Made by a program: the position numbers and the translations under genes
Notes under the pieces: generated by a model
What the model saw: the letters and a program-made list of their open reading frames with translations, nothing else
The model's database searches: none
What the model was told of the DNA's origin: nothing
Assembly (NCBI GenBank): GCA_009921265.1
Contig: RFYV01000006.1
Coordinates: 1-64,000, forward strand
From: Betaproteobacteria bacterium
Lineage (GTDB): Bacteria; Pseudomonadota; Gammaproteobacteria; Burkholderiales; Burkholderiaceae_C
Direction of reading: 5' to 3'
Length of the DNA stretch: 64,000 nucleotides
Shown here: piece after piece, positions 20,160 through 29,363 of the stretch
Layout: each line of letters begins with the position of its first letter
Position numbering within the stretch: position 1 is the first letter of the stretch

Positions 20160-20899
20160 GGCAATACCGCGCCATTCATACGCGCCAAAATAATTTCGGT
20201 GCGATCGCTCAAATAAGGTGATTGAGGTAATTTTTCAAAATATTTAGGCCGAGGCAATATCACGGCCAAACGCGCCGCTTCCCATGGTGTTAATTGAGAA
20301 GCTGATTTTTGAAAATAATGACGCGCAGCGGCTTGCGCTCCAAACACACCTTGACCCCACTCCACATGGTTGAGATAAATTTCTAAAATACGTTGCTTGC
20401 TTAAAAACATTTCAAGACCGATGGTAAGAATAAATTCTTGGCTCTTGCGAAAAAAAGTTCTTTCGCCCGATAAAAAAAGATTTTTGGCCAGTTGTTGAGT
20501 AATCGTTGAACCGCCAACAATCTTCACCTTCTTTACATTTTTATTTTGCGTCTGTTGTTGTGATTTGATGTTGCTGTGCCATGCACGCTCAATTGCTTCC
20601 CACTGCACGCCATCATGCGTGGCAAAAATATCATCTTCGGAGGCAATTACCGCGCGTTTGAGGTGAGAAGAAATATCGCGTGAATCAACCCAATCTTGAC
20701 GCCATGGCAATTCTTTTTTTATTTGAAAAATTTGCCTCGCCTGTGAGCGCTGAAACGTGGTTGAAGAAGGATTGACATAACGCATCAAAGCAATATGACT
20801 TAAAAAATAGATTTGTAATGCAAACCATGCCAACACAAAAAGACCTAGCCATCTCAGAAATGGTTTGAAGCGAACAACCGTTGAGAAAGATTTTTTCAA
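20156..20899 (-). CDS. mtgA: MtgA, monofunctional biosynthetic peptidoglycan transglycosylase
   Basis: MtgA polymerises lipid II into glycan strands in the periplasm without a transpeptidase domain. It has one N-terminal membrane span (about residues 13-35) and a GT51 domain with motif 1 [17 protein letters not shown] (catalytic Glu), motif 2 [20 protein letters not shown], motif 3 [29 protein letters not shown]. The 247-residue length is typical. It overlaps both neighbours by four bases in the RNB-tonB-mtgA-ruvC operon. Confidence 0.95.
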   Translation of the reverse strand: MKKSFSTVVRFKPFLRWLGLFVLAWFALQIYFLSHIALMRYVNPSSTTFQRSQARQIFQIKKELPWRQDWVDSRDISSHLKRAVIASEDDIFATHDGVQWEAIERAWHSNIKSQQQTQNKNVKKVKIVGGSTITQQLAKNLFLSGERTFFRKSQEFILTIGLEMFLSKQRILEIYLNHVEWGQGVFGAQAAARHYFQKSASQLTPWEAARLAVILPRPKYFEKLPQSPYLSDRTEIILARMNGAVLP

Positions 20900-21750
20900 G
20901 GCTCACTCCATTTGGTTTGCATTGAGCCATCGCGTGTGAAATTAAATCGAGTGACCAATGCGAGTTGATCGATTTGCTTGCGCATGTCGGACGTGAAGGC
21001 ACCAAAGGGCCCAGCGCTGGTGGCGATGGCTTGCGCACGACGATCCAACTCGGGTTGCCCAGAACTTTGCGCAACTTCGACGGCAATCACCAGGCCTCCC
21101 GAATTGATGGTGATTATCATGGTGAGCGTACCATATAATTTTTTGCCATCTATTTCTGGAAAATAAAGTGTGCCCTTGTCTTCAATTTTTTTTCGCATGA
21201 TGTCGTAATACTGCGCGTAAATCACTGCACGGGTGCTCGGACTGATGTAGAGCTTGCGTGGTTTAGCATTTTGTTCTTGAATGCGTTGCTCAATTTCGGC
21301 CAACATTTGTATGAATTGCTGGCGTTGGTTTTTACTTTCGGGTTGATTGGGTTCGGGTTGCGTAACAGGCATATTGGCTAGCAATTCTTTAACTTGCGTT
21401 AAAAGCTTTTCTTGTTGCTTTTGCATTTGAACCACTTGCTCGCGCAAATTGCTGTCTTGCTCTTTGCCCATTTGATTGCGTGGTGCATTGGGTAGGGGCG
21501 ATTGCGCTCGCACGTCTCTGTGATCGCCACCACCCGCTAAATTAACTTGTGCTAAAGCTTGTGGTTTTACATTTTTGGGAACATCGCTCAGGGTGTTAAT
21601 CAAAATGATTTCAAGAGGAAGATCTTGCATCAATCGATCAAAACGATCGGGTGCAGCAAAACGCAAAATCAATAAACCACCATGAACTGCCAATGACAAT
21701 GCAAATGCCCATTGCAAAATCGTGATGCGGGATAAAAAATCCTTGTTCAT
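20896..21750 (-). CDS. TonB-like C-terminal domain protein, membrane anchored
   Basis: The 284-residue protein has an N-terminal membrane segment (about residues 13-30), a long Gln/Glu-rich region with a coiled coil (QVVQMQKQQEKLLTQVKELL) and a C-terminal domain of TonB/TolA type (YISPSTRAVIYAQYYDIMRKKIEDKGTLYFP ... GTLTMIITINSGGLVIAVEVAQSSGQPELDRRAQAI). In Burkholderiales a gene of this kind regularly sits beside the RNB exoribonuclease and mtgA. No ExbBD partner is near, so energy transduction is not shown; a structural periplasmic role is as likely. It overlaps its neighbours by four bases on each side. Confidence 0.8.
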   Translation of the reverse strand: MNKDFLSRITILQWAFALSLAVHGGLLILRFAAPDRFDRLMQDLPLEIILINTLSDVPKNVKPQALAQVNLAGGGDHRDVRAQSPLPNAPRNQMGKEQDSNLREQVVQMQKQQEKLLTQVKELLANMPVTQPEPNQPESKNQRQQFIQMLAEIEQRIQEQNAKPRKLYISPSTRAVIYAQYYDIMRKKIEDKGTLYFPEIDGKKLYGTLTMIITINSGGLVIAVEVAQSSGQPELDRRAQAIATSAGPFGAFTSDMRKQIDQLALVTRFNFTRDGSMQTKWSEP

Positions 21751-23846
21751 GGCGAGATGGGGTTGCCTTTTTCCAAAATCGGAGTAGTCTGCGTAGTTTC
21801 TGTACTTTCGTCGGACATATCGATGGCAATTGCAATGGGGCCAGCCGATGAGTTGTCGTCTCCTTCTTCAATTTCATCTGTTTGTTTCAGACTTGCTTGG
21901 CCACTCATCAATGTTTCTAAATAATGCGCTTGCAAATCCAAACTTATGTCATCGATATCGCCGATGCGCACTTTGATCGGCGTGCCTCGATCCAATGGAG
22001 GTGCATTTAATATACTCAATACCAAGGGCAAGTGATCGGCACGTGCCATAGGCGGCGTGCCAGGAAAAGATTTAAAAACTTGCGCGTCGATTTGATCGAT
22101 TGAATGTTGTTTGACGTGTTGCAACGTCCAAAATCTTTCCATACTAGCTTGATGTTGGTTGTAAGCGGTGTAGGCAGCGTCAAACGAAGAAATAATTGCA
22201 AACAATTCAGTGTCTTTGGGTTTGAAAGGAGCAACCAATGCAGCCGTTGTGCCATTTTGCGCGCAAGCGATGATTTGCCATTGGTTGACCAAATCGGTGT
22301 AGCGTCGCAATGGTGATGTTGACCATGCATAACAGCCCACGCCAATTCCTGCATGCGGTAAAGCCTTGGTGCTCATGCGTACTTTGACACCAGGCGCTAT
22401 ACTGGCTTGACTGCGATAAATAGCGGGGACGCCCAAATCGGCCATCCATCGCCCCCACGTACTATTGGCCAAAATCATGGTCTCGGCCACAATTAAATCG
22501 AGGGGTGTGCCGCGTTGTCTTTGAGTGATGACAACGTTTTCTGTACCTAGTGGGCCATCTTCAGGTGCGTCAACGATGCGAAAGTTGTAATCGGGTCGAT
22601 TGAAATTTTCTGGTTTGCCACGCACTACCTCGCGTTTTGATTTGAGATTTTGTGCAAGTCGAAATAAGAAAGATAACTCGAGTTGCGGCAGATGAGGTGT
22701 TGTTGTTTGAGCAGCATCGCTTGGAGCGTTTGCACTTAACCAAGATTCGGTGACTAAATCTTCTAATTGATCATGACGCAAATTGGCAGTTATGGATACT
22801 TGCTCAATTTTTGTGATGGAGCTTAGAACTTCTAAGGTTTCTTCATTGAAGCTCACGTACAAAGAAACGGCAGGACAATTTTTTCCTTCTTGCAAAGTAA
22901 AAGACTCAACCACATGCGAGGGTAGCATGGTGATTTTGTGTCCTGGCATATATACTGTGGATAAACGCGTTCGTGCGCATTGATCGATGGCGTCGCTGGG
23001 TTTTAATGCGAGTGCGGGTGCGGCGATATGAATACCAACGGTGACGACGCCTGTTTGCAAACCTTGAACTGATAGCGCATCGTCAATCTCGGTGGTTTGA
23101 GAGTCATCGATGGAATAAGCTTGAACAGTTGCCAAAGGTAAATCCAGTTTGATTGCAGGCGAATGCAAATTTAGAAAGCCTGTTCCTTTTGGAAAATTTT
23201 CAAATAAAAATCGTTGCCAATGAAATTGATACGGCGAAGAGATAGCGCCAGTTTTTTGTAAAAGAGTCAGTGGTGCTATTTTAGTGGTCTTGGAAGCTTC
23301 AACAACCGCTTTGTATTCAGGCGCATTTTTGTCGGGCTTAAAAAGAATTTTGTACAACTGCTCGGCAATCGGTGTTGGACATTTTTCTTGCGCCAATTCT
23401 TGGGCCCACGTTTGAATTTGTTCTTGCAGTAATTTTTTCTTTTCGATGGTTGCCAAGGCTTGCTTCAAAATATCAGCCGATGCTTTTTTAAATCGACCCT
23501 TACCCACGCGTCGAAAATAATGCGGTGTGTCAAATAAGCGAAACAAACTCGCGGCTTGTTGAATCAAACTGGCACTGGCGTTGAAATATTCTTTGGCGAA
23601 CTCTTCAAATCCAAACTCTTCTTCGGGCGCAAATTCCCAAGCCAAGTCCAATTCGATTGACTCTGAGAGTGCAAGCCCGTCGGCCATTAATTCATGGGGC
23701 GACGGTTTTTCAAAACGAAGCATGACCTGCGTCAATTTGACTTTGAGGCGTTTGCCCGAATCGAGTTCAACCTGTGCGGATGTATCGGTCTCGGACAAGA
23801 CCCGACCGGTTAAAAATTTTCCAGAATCTTCAATTAATACGTACAT
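21747..23846 (-). CDS. RNase II/RNase R family (RNB) 3'-5' exoribonuclease
   Basis: The central RNB domain is recognised by SIDDSQTTEIDDALSVQGLQTGVVTVGIHIAAPAL, the acidic active site with several Asp, and by VAETMILANSTWGRWMADLGVPAIYRSQ and YAWSTSPLRRYTDLVNQWQI. It degrades RNA processively from the 3' end. The N-terminal part lacks the clear cold-shock domains of RNase R and resembles the betaproteobacterial RNase II-like group. I start at ATG 23846 (MYVLIEDSGKF, 699 residues), matching family starts; a TTG eight codons upstream is possible. First gene of a four-gene operon with four-base overlaps, divergent from rodA. Confidence 0.88.
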   Translation of the reverse strand: MYVLIEDSGKFLTGRVLSETDTSAQVELDSGKRLKVKLTQVMLRFEKPSPHELMADGLALSESIELDLAWEFAPEEEFGFEEFAKEYFNASASLIQQAASLFRLFDTPHYFRRVGKGRFKKASADILKQALATIEKKKLLQEQIQTWAQELAQEKCPTPIAEQLYKILFKPDKNAPEYKAVVEASKTTKIAPLTLLQKTGAISSPYQFHWQRFLFENFPKGTGFLNLHSPAIKLDLPLATVQAYSIDDSQTTEIDDALSVQGLQTGVVTVGIHIAAPALALKPSDAIDQCARTRLSTVYMPGHKITMLPSHVVESFTLQEGKNCPAVSLYVSFNEETLEVLSSITKIEQVSITANLRHDQLEDLVTESWLSANAPSDAAQTTTPHLPQLELSFLFRLAQNLKSKREVVRGKPENFNRPDYNFRIVDAPEDGPLGTENVVITQRQRGTPLDLIVAETMILANSTWGRWMADLGVPAIYRSQASIAPGVKVRMSTKALPHAGIGVGCYAWSTSPLRRYTDLVNQWQIIACAQNGTTAALVAPFKPKDTELFAIISSFDAAYTAYNQHQASMERFWTLQHVKQHSIDQIDAQVFKSFPGTPPMARADHLPLVLSILNAPPLDRGTPIKVRIGDIDDISLDLQAHYLETLMSGQASLKQTDEIEEGDDNSSAGPIAIAIDMSDESTETTQTTPILEKGNPISP

Positions 23847-23902
23847 GCGTGTATTGTCCCATGTTGACAAAACAGATCCGTTTCAGTTGATAATCGGTGC
23901 CA

Positions 23903-25057
23903 ATGAATATTGTCATTGAAAACGCTCATTTTCTTAGAAGAATCAGGCCTTTGCTCAAAGGTTTTGATGGACCGTTTGCGTTTGCGGTATTTTTATTGGT
24001 CTGCACAGGCTTAATTACTATGTTCTCTTCTGGCTTTGCCGATGGCCAGAGATTTTGGGATCATGGCCGCAATATGCTGATCGCTGGATTTATTATGTTT
24101 ATGGTGGCTCAAATACCGCCACAAAAACTGATGTTGCTTGCCGTTCCAATTTATACCGTTGGCCTGGCCCTGTTGGTTGCGGTCGCCTTGTTTGGACTCA
24201 CCAAAAAAGGCGCTCGTCGTTGGCTCAACATTGGCATCGTCATTCAACCCAGTGAAATCATGAAGATTGCCATGCCTTTGATGCTGGCTTGGTGGTTTCA
24301 AAAACGCGAAGGTCAAATGCGACCGCTTGATTTTTTGGTGGGCGGTTTAATTTTGTTGATACCCGTTGCTCTCATTGTCAGACAACCCGATTTAGGCACG
24401 GCTATTTTGGTTTTTTCAGCGGGCTTTTATGTTTTATTTTTTGCGGGATTGAGTTGGTATTTGATTATTCCGCCTTTGTTTTTTGGTTTAATTAGCTTAG
24501 TGTTATTGGTTGTTTTCGAGCCTACGCTATGCGCCGATGGTTTTCGATGGCCACTCTTGCACGACTATCAACAGCAAAGGGTTTGTACATTGCTCGACCC
24601 TGGGCGAGATCCCTTGGGGCGAGGATTTCACATTATTCAAGGGATGATTGCGATTGGTTCGGGCGGGTTTTGGGGCAAAGGCTTTATGCAAGGTACGCAA
24701 ACCCATCTCGACTTTATTCCTGAGCGAACCACGGATTTTATTTTTGCCGCTTATTCTGAAGAGTTTGGCTTGCTAGGTAATTTATTTTTAATCGGATCAT
24801 TTTTGTTTTTGATTTTGCGGGGCTTGGCTATTTCTCAAAATGGACCCACTTTATTTTCTCGACTCTTGGCAGGTAGTATCACCATGATTTTCTTTACCTA
24901 CGCCTTTGTCAATATGGGTATGGTGAGCGGTATTCTGCCCGTTGTGGGCGTTCCTTTGCCATTTATTAGTTACGGCGGAACGGCAATGGTAACGCTTGGT
25001 TTGGGTATTGGGATTTTGATGTCAGTGGCCAAGGCCAAGCAATTGGTTCAGTCCTAA
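23903..25057 (+). CDS. rodA: RodA, elongation-specific SEDS peptidoglycan polymerase
   Basis: RodA polymerises lipid II for side-wall growth with a class B PBP. The 384-residue protein has about ten membrane spans and the SEDS motifs GARRWLNIGIVIQPSEIMKIAMPLMLAW, RQPDLGTAILVFSAG, LLDPGRDPLGRGFHIIQGMIAIGSGGFWGKGF, QTHLDFIPERTTDFIFAAYSEEFGLLG and FISYGGTAMVTLG. It lacks the long cytoplasmic tail of FtsW at 10624. The mreBCD and mrdA genes that often accompany it are not here. ATG 23903 is preferred over a GTG two codons earlier. Confidence 0.92.
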   Translation: MNIVIENAHFLRRIRPLLKGFDGPFAFAVFLLVCTGLITMFSSGFADGQRFWDHGRNMLIAGFIMFMVAQIPPQKLMLLAVPIYTVGLALLVAVALFGLTKKGARRWLNIGIVIQPSEIMKIAMPLMLAWWFQKREGQMRPLDFLVGGLILLIPVALIVRQPDLGTAILVFSAGFYVLFFAGLSWYLIIPPLFFGLISLVLLVVFEPTLCADGFRWPLLHDYQQQRVCTLLDPGRDPLGRGFHIIQGMIAIGSGGFWGKGFMQGTQTHLDFIPERTTDFIFAAYSEEFGLLGNLFLIGSFLFLILRGLAISQNGPTLFSRLLAGSITMIFFTYAFVNMGMVSGILPVVGVPLPFISYGGTAMVTLGLGIGILMSVAKAKQLVQS

Positions 25058-25111
25058 TTTAAATAGTGGTCCGCATTCCAAGGTTTTTGCGCAAACCTCT
25101 ACAATCGCGAC

Positions 25112-26572
25112 ATGATCTCACGCGAACCCACCATTGAGCGATTAGCCATTGCTCGCAAATTATTGCTCGACCCCTATGGACTCGATGAATCTCATTTAAC
25201 GCGCGCGCTCTTGCATATTCGAGCGAATCGAGTAGATGATGCTGATCTTTATTTTCAATACACCCGCTCCGAAGGTTGGAGCTTGGAGGAAGGCATCGTC
25301 AAAACCGGTTCATTCAGCATTGATCAAGGCGTAGGCGTTCGTGCCGTGAGCGGTGAAAAAACTGCTTTTGCCTATTCGGATGATATTTCTTGGGCCTCGT
25401 TAGAAGACGCAGCGAGCACAGTGCGAACGATTGCAAGTGCGGGCAATAACGCCAAGATCAAAATTCCGAGTCAAAAAATTGCTGCAAGTCGCAGTCTTTA
25501 TCTTGGAGACGATCCCATTGGCTCATTGGATAGTGCGGCCAAAGTTCAATTGCTTGAGCGAATCGAAAAACAAGCGCGCGCGCGTGACCCGCGTGTGGTT
25601 CAAGTGATGGCGGGTCTTGCCTCTGAATACGATGTCGTGATGGTTGCGCGTGCCGATGGCACATTAGCAGCCGATGTTCGTCCCTTGGTTCGCTTAAGCC
25701 TTACTGTGATTGCCGAACAAAAAGGTCGTCGCGAAGTAGGATCTGCAGGCGGCGGTGGACGTTTTGGATTGGCTTATTTTGACGCCGAATGCCTCATACG
25801 TTATGTCGAAGATGCCGTTGGTGCGGCACTCACCAATTTAGAAGCGCGACCCGCACCTGCAGGTGAAATGACGGTTGTTTTAGGCCCTGGTTGGCCTGGC
25901 GTTTTGTTGCACGAAGCGATTGGACATGGTCTAGAGGGCGATTTCAATCGCAAAGGATCTAGCGCATTTGCAGGCAAGATAGGGCAACGCGTTGCCGCCA
26001 AGGGAGTTACGATTTTAGATGATGGAACCATCAACGACCGCAGAGGATCTCTCAATGTAGATGATGAAGGATGTGCAACGCAGCGCAACGTCCTCATTGA
26101 AGACGGTATTTTGCAAGGCTACATACAAGATTCGATGAATGCGCGACTCATGGGCGTTAAGCCCACGGGCAACGGGCGTCGTGAGAGTTATGCCCATGTG
26201 CCAATGCCACGCATGACCAATACATATATGTTGAGTGGACAACAAACGCCCGAAGAAATTGTGGCTAGTATCAACAAAGGTTTGTACGCCACCAATTTTG
26301 GCGGCGGGCAAGTCGACATCACCTCAGGCAAATTTGTTTTTTCTGCCAGCCAAGCCTATTGGGTTGAAAAAGGGAAAATTCTGTATCCCGTGAAAGGCGC
26401 AACTTTGGTTGGAAACGGCCCTGATGTACTTACACGCGTCTCCATGATTGGCAACGACATGGCATTAGACAGTGGTGTTGGTACCTGCGGCAAAGAAGGA
26501 CAGAGTGTGCCTGTTGGAGTGGGGCAGCCCACCCTGCGCATTGATGGGATCACAGTGGGTGGAACCGCCTAA
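25112..26572 (+). CDS. tldD: TldD, metalloprotease subunit of TldD/TldE
   Basis: TldD with TldE (PmbA) forms a zinc protease that degrades unfolded peptides; it is known from maturation of microcin B17 and control of CcdA. The zinc-binding motif is seen in PGVLLHEAIGHGLEGDFNRKGSSAFAG (HExxxH at about residues 265-270), the hallmark separating TldD from TldE. Other conserved parts are DQGVGVRAVSGEKTAFAYSDDIS near the N-terminus and the C-terminal VGTCGKEGQSVPVGVGQPTLRID. The 486 residues are normal. A tldE/pmbA gene is not in the window. The gene ends just before the aroG attenuator. Confidence 0.94.
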   Translation: MISREPTIERLAIARKLLLDPYGLDESHLTRALLHIRANRVDDADLYFQYTRSEGWSLEEGIVKTGSFSIDQGVGVRAVSGEKTAFAYSDDISWASLEDAASTVRTIASAGNNAKIKIPSQKIAASRSLYLGDDPIGSLDSAAKVQLLERIEKQARARDPRVVQVMAGLASEYDVVMVARADGTLAADVRPLVRLSLTVIAEQKGRREVGSAGGGGRFGLAYFDAECLIRYVEDAVGAALTNLEARPAPAGEMTVVLGPGWPGVLLHEAIGHGLEGDFNRKGSSAFAGKIGQRVAAKGVTILDDGTINDRRGSLNVDDEGCATQRNVLIEDGILQGYIQDSMNARLMGVKPTGNGRRESYAHVPMPRMTNTYMLSGQQTPEEIVASINKGLYATNFGGGQVDITSGKFVFSASQAYWVEKGKILYPVKGATLVGNGPDVLTRVSMIGNDMALDSGVGTCGKEGQSVPVGVGQPTLRIDGITVGGTA

Positions 26573-26573
26573 T

Positions 26574-26602
26574 TTGTGTCTCCTCACAAGCTGTGATATA
26601 TT
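26574..26602 (+). promoter_or_regulatory. Promoter of the aroG leader
   Basis: TTGTGT (26574-26579) and TATATT (26597-26602) are spaced by exactly 17 bases. The expected transcription start would lie near 26608-26610, at or just before the ATG of the leader peptide. No Shine-Dalgarno sequence is visible before that ATG, so the leader may be translated from a leaderless transcript, unless transcription starts further upstream. Confidence 0.5.
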
Positions 26603-26609
26603 ATTTACT

Positions 26610-26678
26610 ATGTACTCAGCGCATTTTTATTTTGGTTACTTTAGCTTCTCACGCTTTCATGGCGGTAGAGAGATCTGA
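26610..26678 (+). CDS. Phe/Tyr-rich leader peptide of the aroG attenuator
   Basis: A 22-codon frame with its own stop lies between tldD and aroG. Eight residues are aromatic amino acids Phe (5) or Tyr (3), seven of them packed into HFYFGYFSFSRF; the eighth is Tyr2. This composition is what attenuation leader peptides for phenylalanine and tyrosine genes show (compare PheL). The last Phe codon is directly followed by codons for His-Gly-Gly that form the antiterminator strand. Starved ribosomes would stall on the Phe/Tyr codons and leave this strand free. The function as a sensor is inference; the reading frame, aromatic density and base pairing are read from the sequence. Confidence 0.8.
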   Translation: MYSAHFYFGYFSFSRFHGGREI

Positions 26679-26739
26679 ACGTACCTAAAAAAACGCTCTG
26701 AACTCCCCAACCAACCGCCAGACCAGGCGGTTTTTTTTT
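26660..26739 (+). terminator. Attenuator of aroG: antiterminator strand plus intrinsic terminator
   Basis: The terminator hairpin is AACCGCC (26713-26719), a six-base loop and GGCGGTT (26726-26732), followed by a run of seven more T. The 5' arm, ACCGCCA (26714-26720), is perfectly complementary to TGGCGGT (26660-26666), located inside the leader peptide right after its last Phe codon. The two pairings exclude each other. AGAG (26667-26670) and CTCT (26696-26699) could extend the antiterminator inward. A ribosome finishing at the stop codon 26676-26678 would cover TGGCGGT and favour termination; a ribosome stalled upstream would allow read-through into aroG. Confidence 0.82.
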
Positions 26740-26772
26740 ACCTCCTAAACGGCATTCACCCACGAGGTTCTC

Positions 26773-27894
26773 ATGAAATCAAGCATCACAGATTCCAAAT
26801 ATCACTCGCACGATGACAAGACAAGCGAGACAGACGATCAACGCATCAAGGACATCACCGTGCTTCCGCCACCCGAACATCTCATCCGTTTTTTCCCAAT
26901 TCAAGATACGGCCGTTGAGACTCTCATCACGCATACGCGCAAATCGATTCAAAAAATCATGCACAGCAAAGACGATCGATTGCTGGTTGTGATTGGCCCT
27001 TGTTCCATTCACGATCCTGTAGCTGCACTTGAATATGCGCGTCGCCTCATCGGTGAGCGCGAACGTTTTTCCGATACCTTAGAAATTGTGATGCGCGTCT
27101 ATTTTGAAAAGCCACGCACAACGGTTGGGTGGAAAGGTTTGATCAATGATCCCTATTTAGATGAGACCTATCGCATCGATGAAGGACTGCGCATTGCACG
27201 TCAATTGCTGATCGAAATCAATCGCGTGGGCTTGCCAGCAGGTTCAGAATTTTTAGACGTGATTTCTCCACAATACATTGGCGACCTCATCAGTTGGGGT
27301 GCGATTGGCGCGCGCACGACCGAGAGTCAAGTGCATCGCGAATTGGCGTCGGGTTTATCGGCGCCGATCGGTTTTAAAAATGGCACCGATGGCAATATTA
27401 AAATTGCAACCGATGCGATACAAGCCGCGGCAAGAGGACATCACTTTTTATCGGTACACAAAAATGGACAAGTTGCGATTGTGCAAACGCAGGGCAACAA
27501 AGATTGTCATGTGATTTTGCGCGGCGGTAAAGCGCCCAATTACGACGCGGCCAGCGTTAACGCTGCGTGTCAAGATTTGTTATCTGCCAAATTGCCTGCG
27601 CATTTGATGGTGGACTGCAGTCACGCCAATAGCAGCAAGCAACACGAAAAGCAATTTGAAGTGGCAAGCGATATTGCCAAGCAAATTGCTGGTGGATCGA
27701 ACCAAATATTTGGCGTGATGGTGGAGAGCCATCTCAAAGGTGGCGCACAAAAATTCACACCAAGCAAAGACAAAGTTGGCGCATTGGAATACGGCAAGAG
27801 CATCACAGATGCGTGCATCGATTGGGATACATCTGTAGGCTTGTTAAACGTTTTTTCAGAGGGTGTGAAAGCACGTCGTCAACGCAAAAAATAA
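26773..27894 (+). CDS. aroG: AroG-type 3-deoxy-7-phosphoheptulonate (DAHP) synthase, class I
   Basis: This enzyme condenses phosphoenolpyruvate with erythrose 4-phosphate in the first step of the shikimate pathway. Class I (AroF/G/H) motifs are visible: LLVVIGPCSIHDPVAALEYA, VMRVYFEKPRTTVGWKGLINDP, LPAGSEFLDVISPQYIGDLISWGAIGARTTESQ, GFKNGTDGN and MVDCSHANSSK. The 373 residues are a little longer than E. coli AroG (350) because of the N-terminal tail. Which aromatic amino acid inhibits it cannot be read safely, but the leader upstream senses Phe and Tyr codons. It converges with mpl. Confidence 0.94.
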   Translation: MKSSITDSKYHSHDDKTSETDDQRIKDITVLPPPEHLIRFFPIQDTAVETLITHTRKSIQKIMHSKDDRLLVVIGPCSIHDPVAALEYARRLIGERERFSDTLEIVMRVYFEKPRTTVGWKGLINDPYLDETYRIDEGLRIARQLLIEINRVGLPAGSEFLDVISPQYIGDLISWGAIGARTTESQVHRELASGLSAPIGFKNGTDGNIKIATDAIQAAARGHHFLSVHKNGQVAIVQTQGNKDCHVILRGGKAPNYDAASVNAACQDLLSAKLPAHLMVDCSHANSSKQHEKQFEVASDIAKQIAGGSNQIFGVMVESHLKGGAQKFTPSKDKVGALEYGKSITDACIDWDTSVGLLNVFSEGVKARRQRKK

Positions 27895-27902
27895 TTTAAA
27901 TT

Positions 27903-29315
27903 TTATTTTTTTAAGGCATTCAATAATTTTTGATGAATGCCGCCAAAGCCACCGTTGCTCATGCACAAGATGTGATCGCCCGGTTGAACCGATTGCATTA
28001 CTTGTGCAATGACTTTATCAATCGTGTTTGCAACTTTTGCACGATGGCCCATAGGAGCCAAAACTTGTGAGGCGTCCCAGTCGAGTTCTGCACTATGGCA
28101 AATCGTCAGATCGGCCATCTCCAAACTCCAAGGCAGTTGCGATTTCATGGCGCCTAATTTCATGGTGTTACTGCGTGGTTCAAACACGGCCAAAATTCTG
28201 GATGAACCCACTTGTTTTCGCAATCCATGGATAGTGGTTCTGATGGCAGTGGGGTGATGAGCAAAATCATCGTAAACAGTAATGGCATCTGAGCCTTTGC
28301 CGATTACTCCGCGCACTTCCATTCGACGCTTGACGTTTTCAAATGTCGATAAGGACGCGCATGCATCGATGGGTGCCACGCCCACATGATGCGCCGCGGC
28401 GATGGCGGCCAACGCATTCATTTGGTTATGAACGCCTGTGATGTTCCAGCGAACTTGACCTTGACGCTTACCATTGAACGAAACTTCAAATTGTGAAGGT
28501 TCACCGTGCGCTTGGCATTGCGATTGGGTTGATTGACCAAAAGATATTTTGTCACTCCAGCATCCTTGTTCAATGACGCGCTTCAAGCTTTCTTCATCGC
28601 GATTAAAAATAATTTGACCCGAGGGTGGTACGGTGCGTACCAAGTGATGAAACTGTTTTTCTATCGTGCCTATATTTTCAAAAATATCGGCATGATCAAA
28701 CTCTAAATTATTTAATATAGCTGTGCGAGGTCTGTAGTGAACAAACTTGCTTCGCTTGTCAAAAAATGCGGTGTCGTATTCGTCGGCTTCGATGACAAAC
28801 AGTGGGCGTGTTTGATTTTTTGCTAATTGACCCAATCGTGCAGAAACGCCAAAGTTGAGTGGTACACCGCCAATTAGAAATCCAGGTGTGAGGCCTTGCG
28901 ACTCCAATATCCAAGTGAGCATGGCTGTGGTGGTTGTTTTCCCATGCGTACCTGCAATGGCCATGACGTGACGACTTTGATGCGGTGTGTGCAAGAGGTG
29001 ATCGCACATCCATTGGGGCCCACTGGTGTAAGGCAAGCCCTGATCCAAGATGGCTTCCATCAAAGGAAATTTGGGCTGACCGTTGTCGAGTCGACTGCGA
29101 CTCACCACATTGCCAATCACATGCAAATCAGCTTTGAGTTTGAGTTGATCGGCTCCAAAGCCTTCGATCAATTCGATGCCCAAACTTCGAAGCTGATCGC
29201 TCATGGGTGGATACACGCCTGCATCGCATCCCGTCACTTGATGACCCGCTTCTCGCGCCAACGCGGCCAACCCTCCCATGAAGGTGCCGCAAATACCCAA
29301 TATATGTATGTGCAT
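27903..29315 (-). CDS. mpl: Mpl, UDP-MurNAc:L-Ala-gamma-D-Glu-meso-DAP ligase (murein peptide recycling)
   Basis: Mpl reattaches the recycled tripeptide directly to UDP-MurNAc. It is a Mur-ligase fold related to MurC (12956): start MHIHILGICGTFMGGLAALAREAGHQVTGCD, P-loop [55 protein letters not shown] and the Mpl-specific FAHHPTAIRTTI and VFEPRSNTMKLG. I start at ATG 29315 (470 residues) because conserved sequence begins there; a TTG at 29381 would add 22 residues lacking similarity. Together with ampD at 40104 it indicates active peptidoglycan recycling. Confidence 0.93.
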   Translation of the reverse strand: MHIHILGICGTFMGGLAALAREAGHQVTGCDAGVYPPMSDQLRSLGIELIEGFGADQLKLKADLHVIGNVVSRSRLDNGQPKFPLMEAILDQGLPYTSGPQWMCDHLLHTPHQSRHVMAIAGTHGKTTTTAMLTWILESQGLTPGFLIGGVPLNFGVSARLGQLAKNQTRPLFVIEADEYDTAFFDKRSKFVHYRPRTAILNNLEFDHADIFENIGTIEKQFHHLVRTVPPSGQIIFNRDEESLKRVIEQGCWSDKISFGQSTQSQCQAHGEPSQFEVSFNGKRQGQVRWNITGVHNQMNALAAIAAAHHVGVAPIDACASLSTFENVKRRMEVRGVIGKGSDAITVYDDFAHHPTAIRTTIHGLRKQVGSSRILAVFEPRSNTMKLGAMKSQLPWSLEMADLTICHSAELDWDASQVLAPMGHRAKVANTIDKVIAQVMQSVQPGDHILCMSNGGFGGIHQKLLNALKK

Positions 29316-29363
29316 CCATGGATTGTAAAAGGCTAATGGCTGAATCGAAGGCACAATCGCTTG

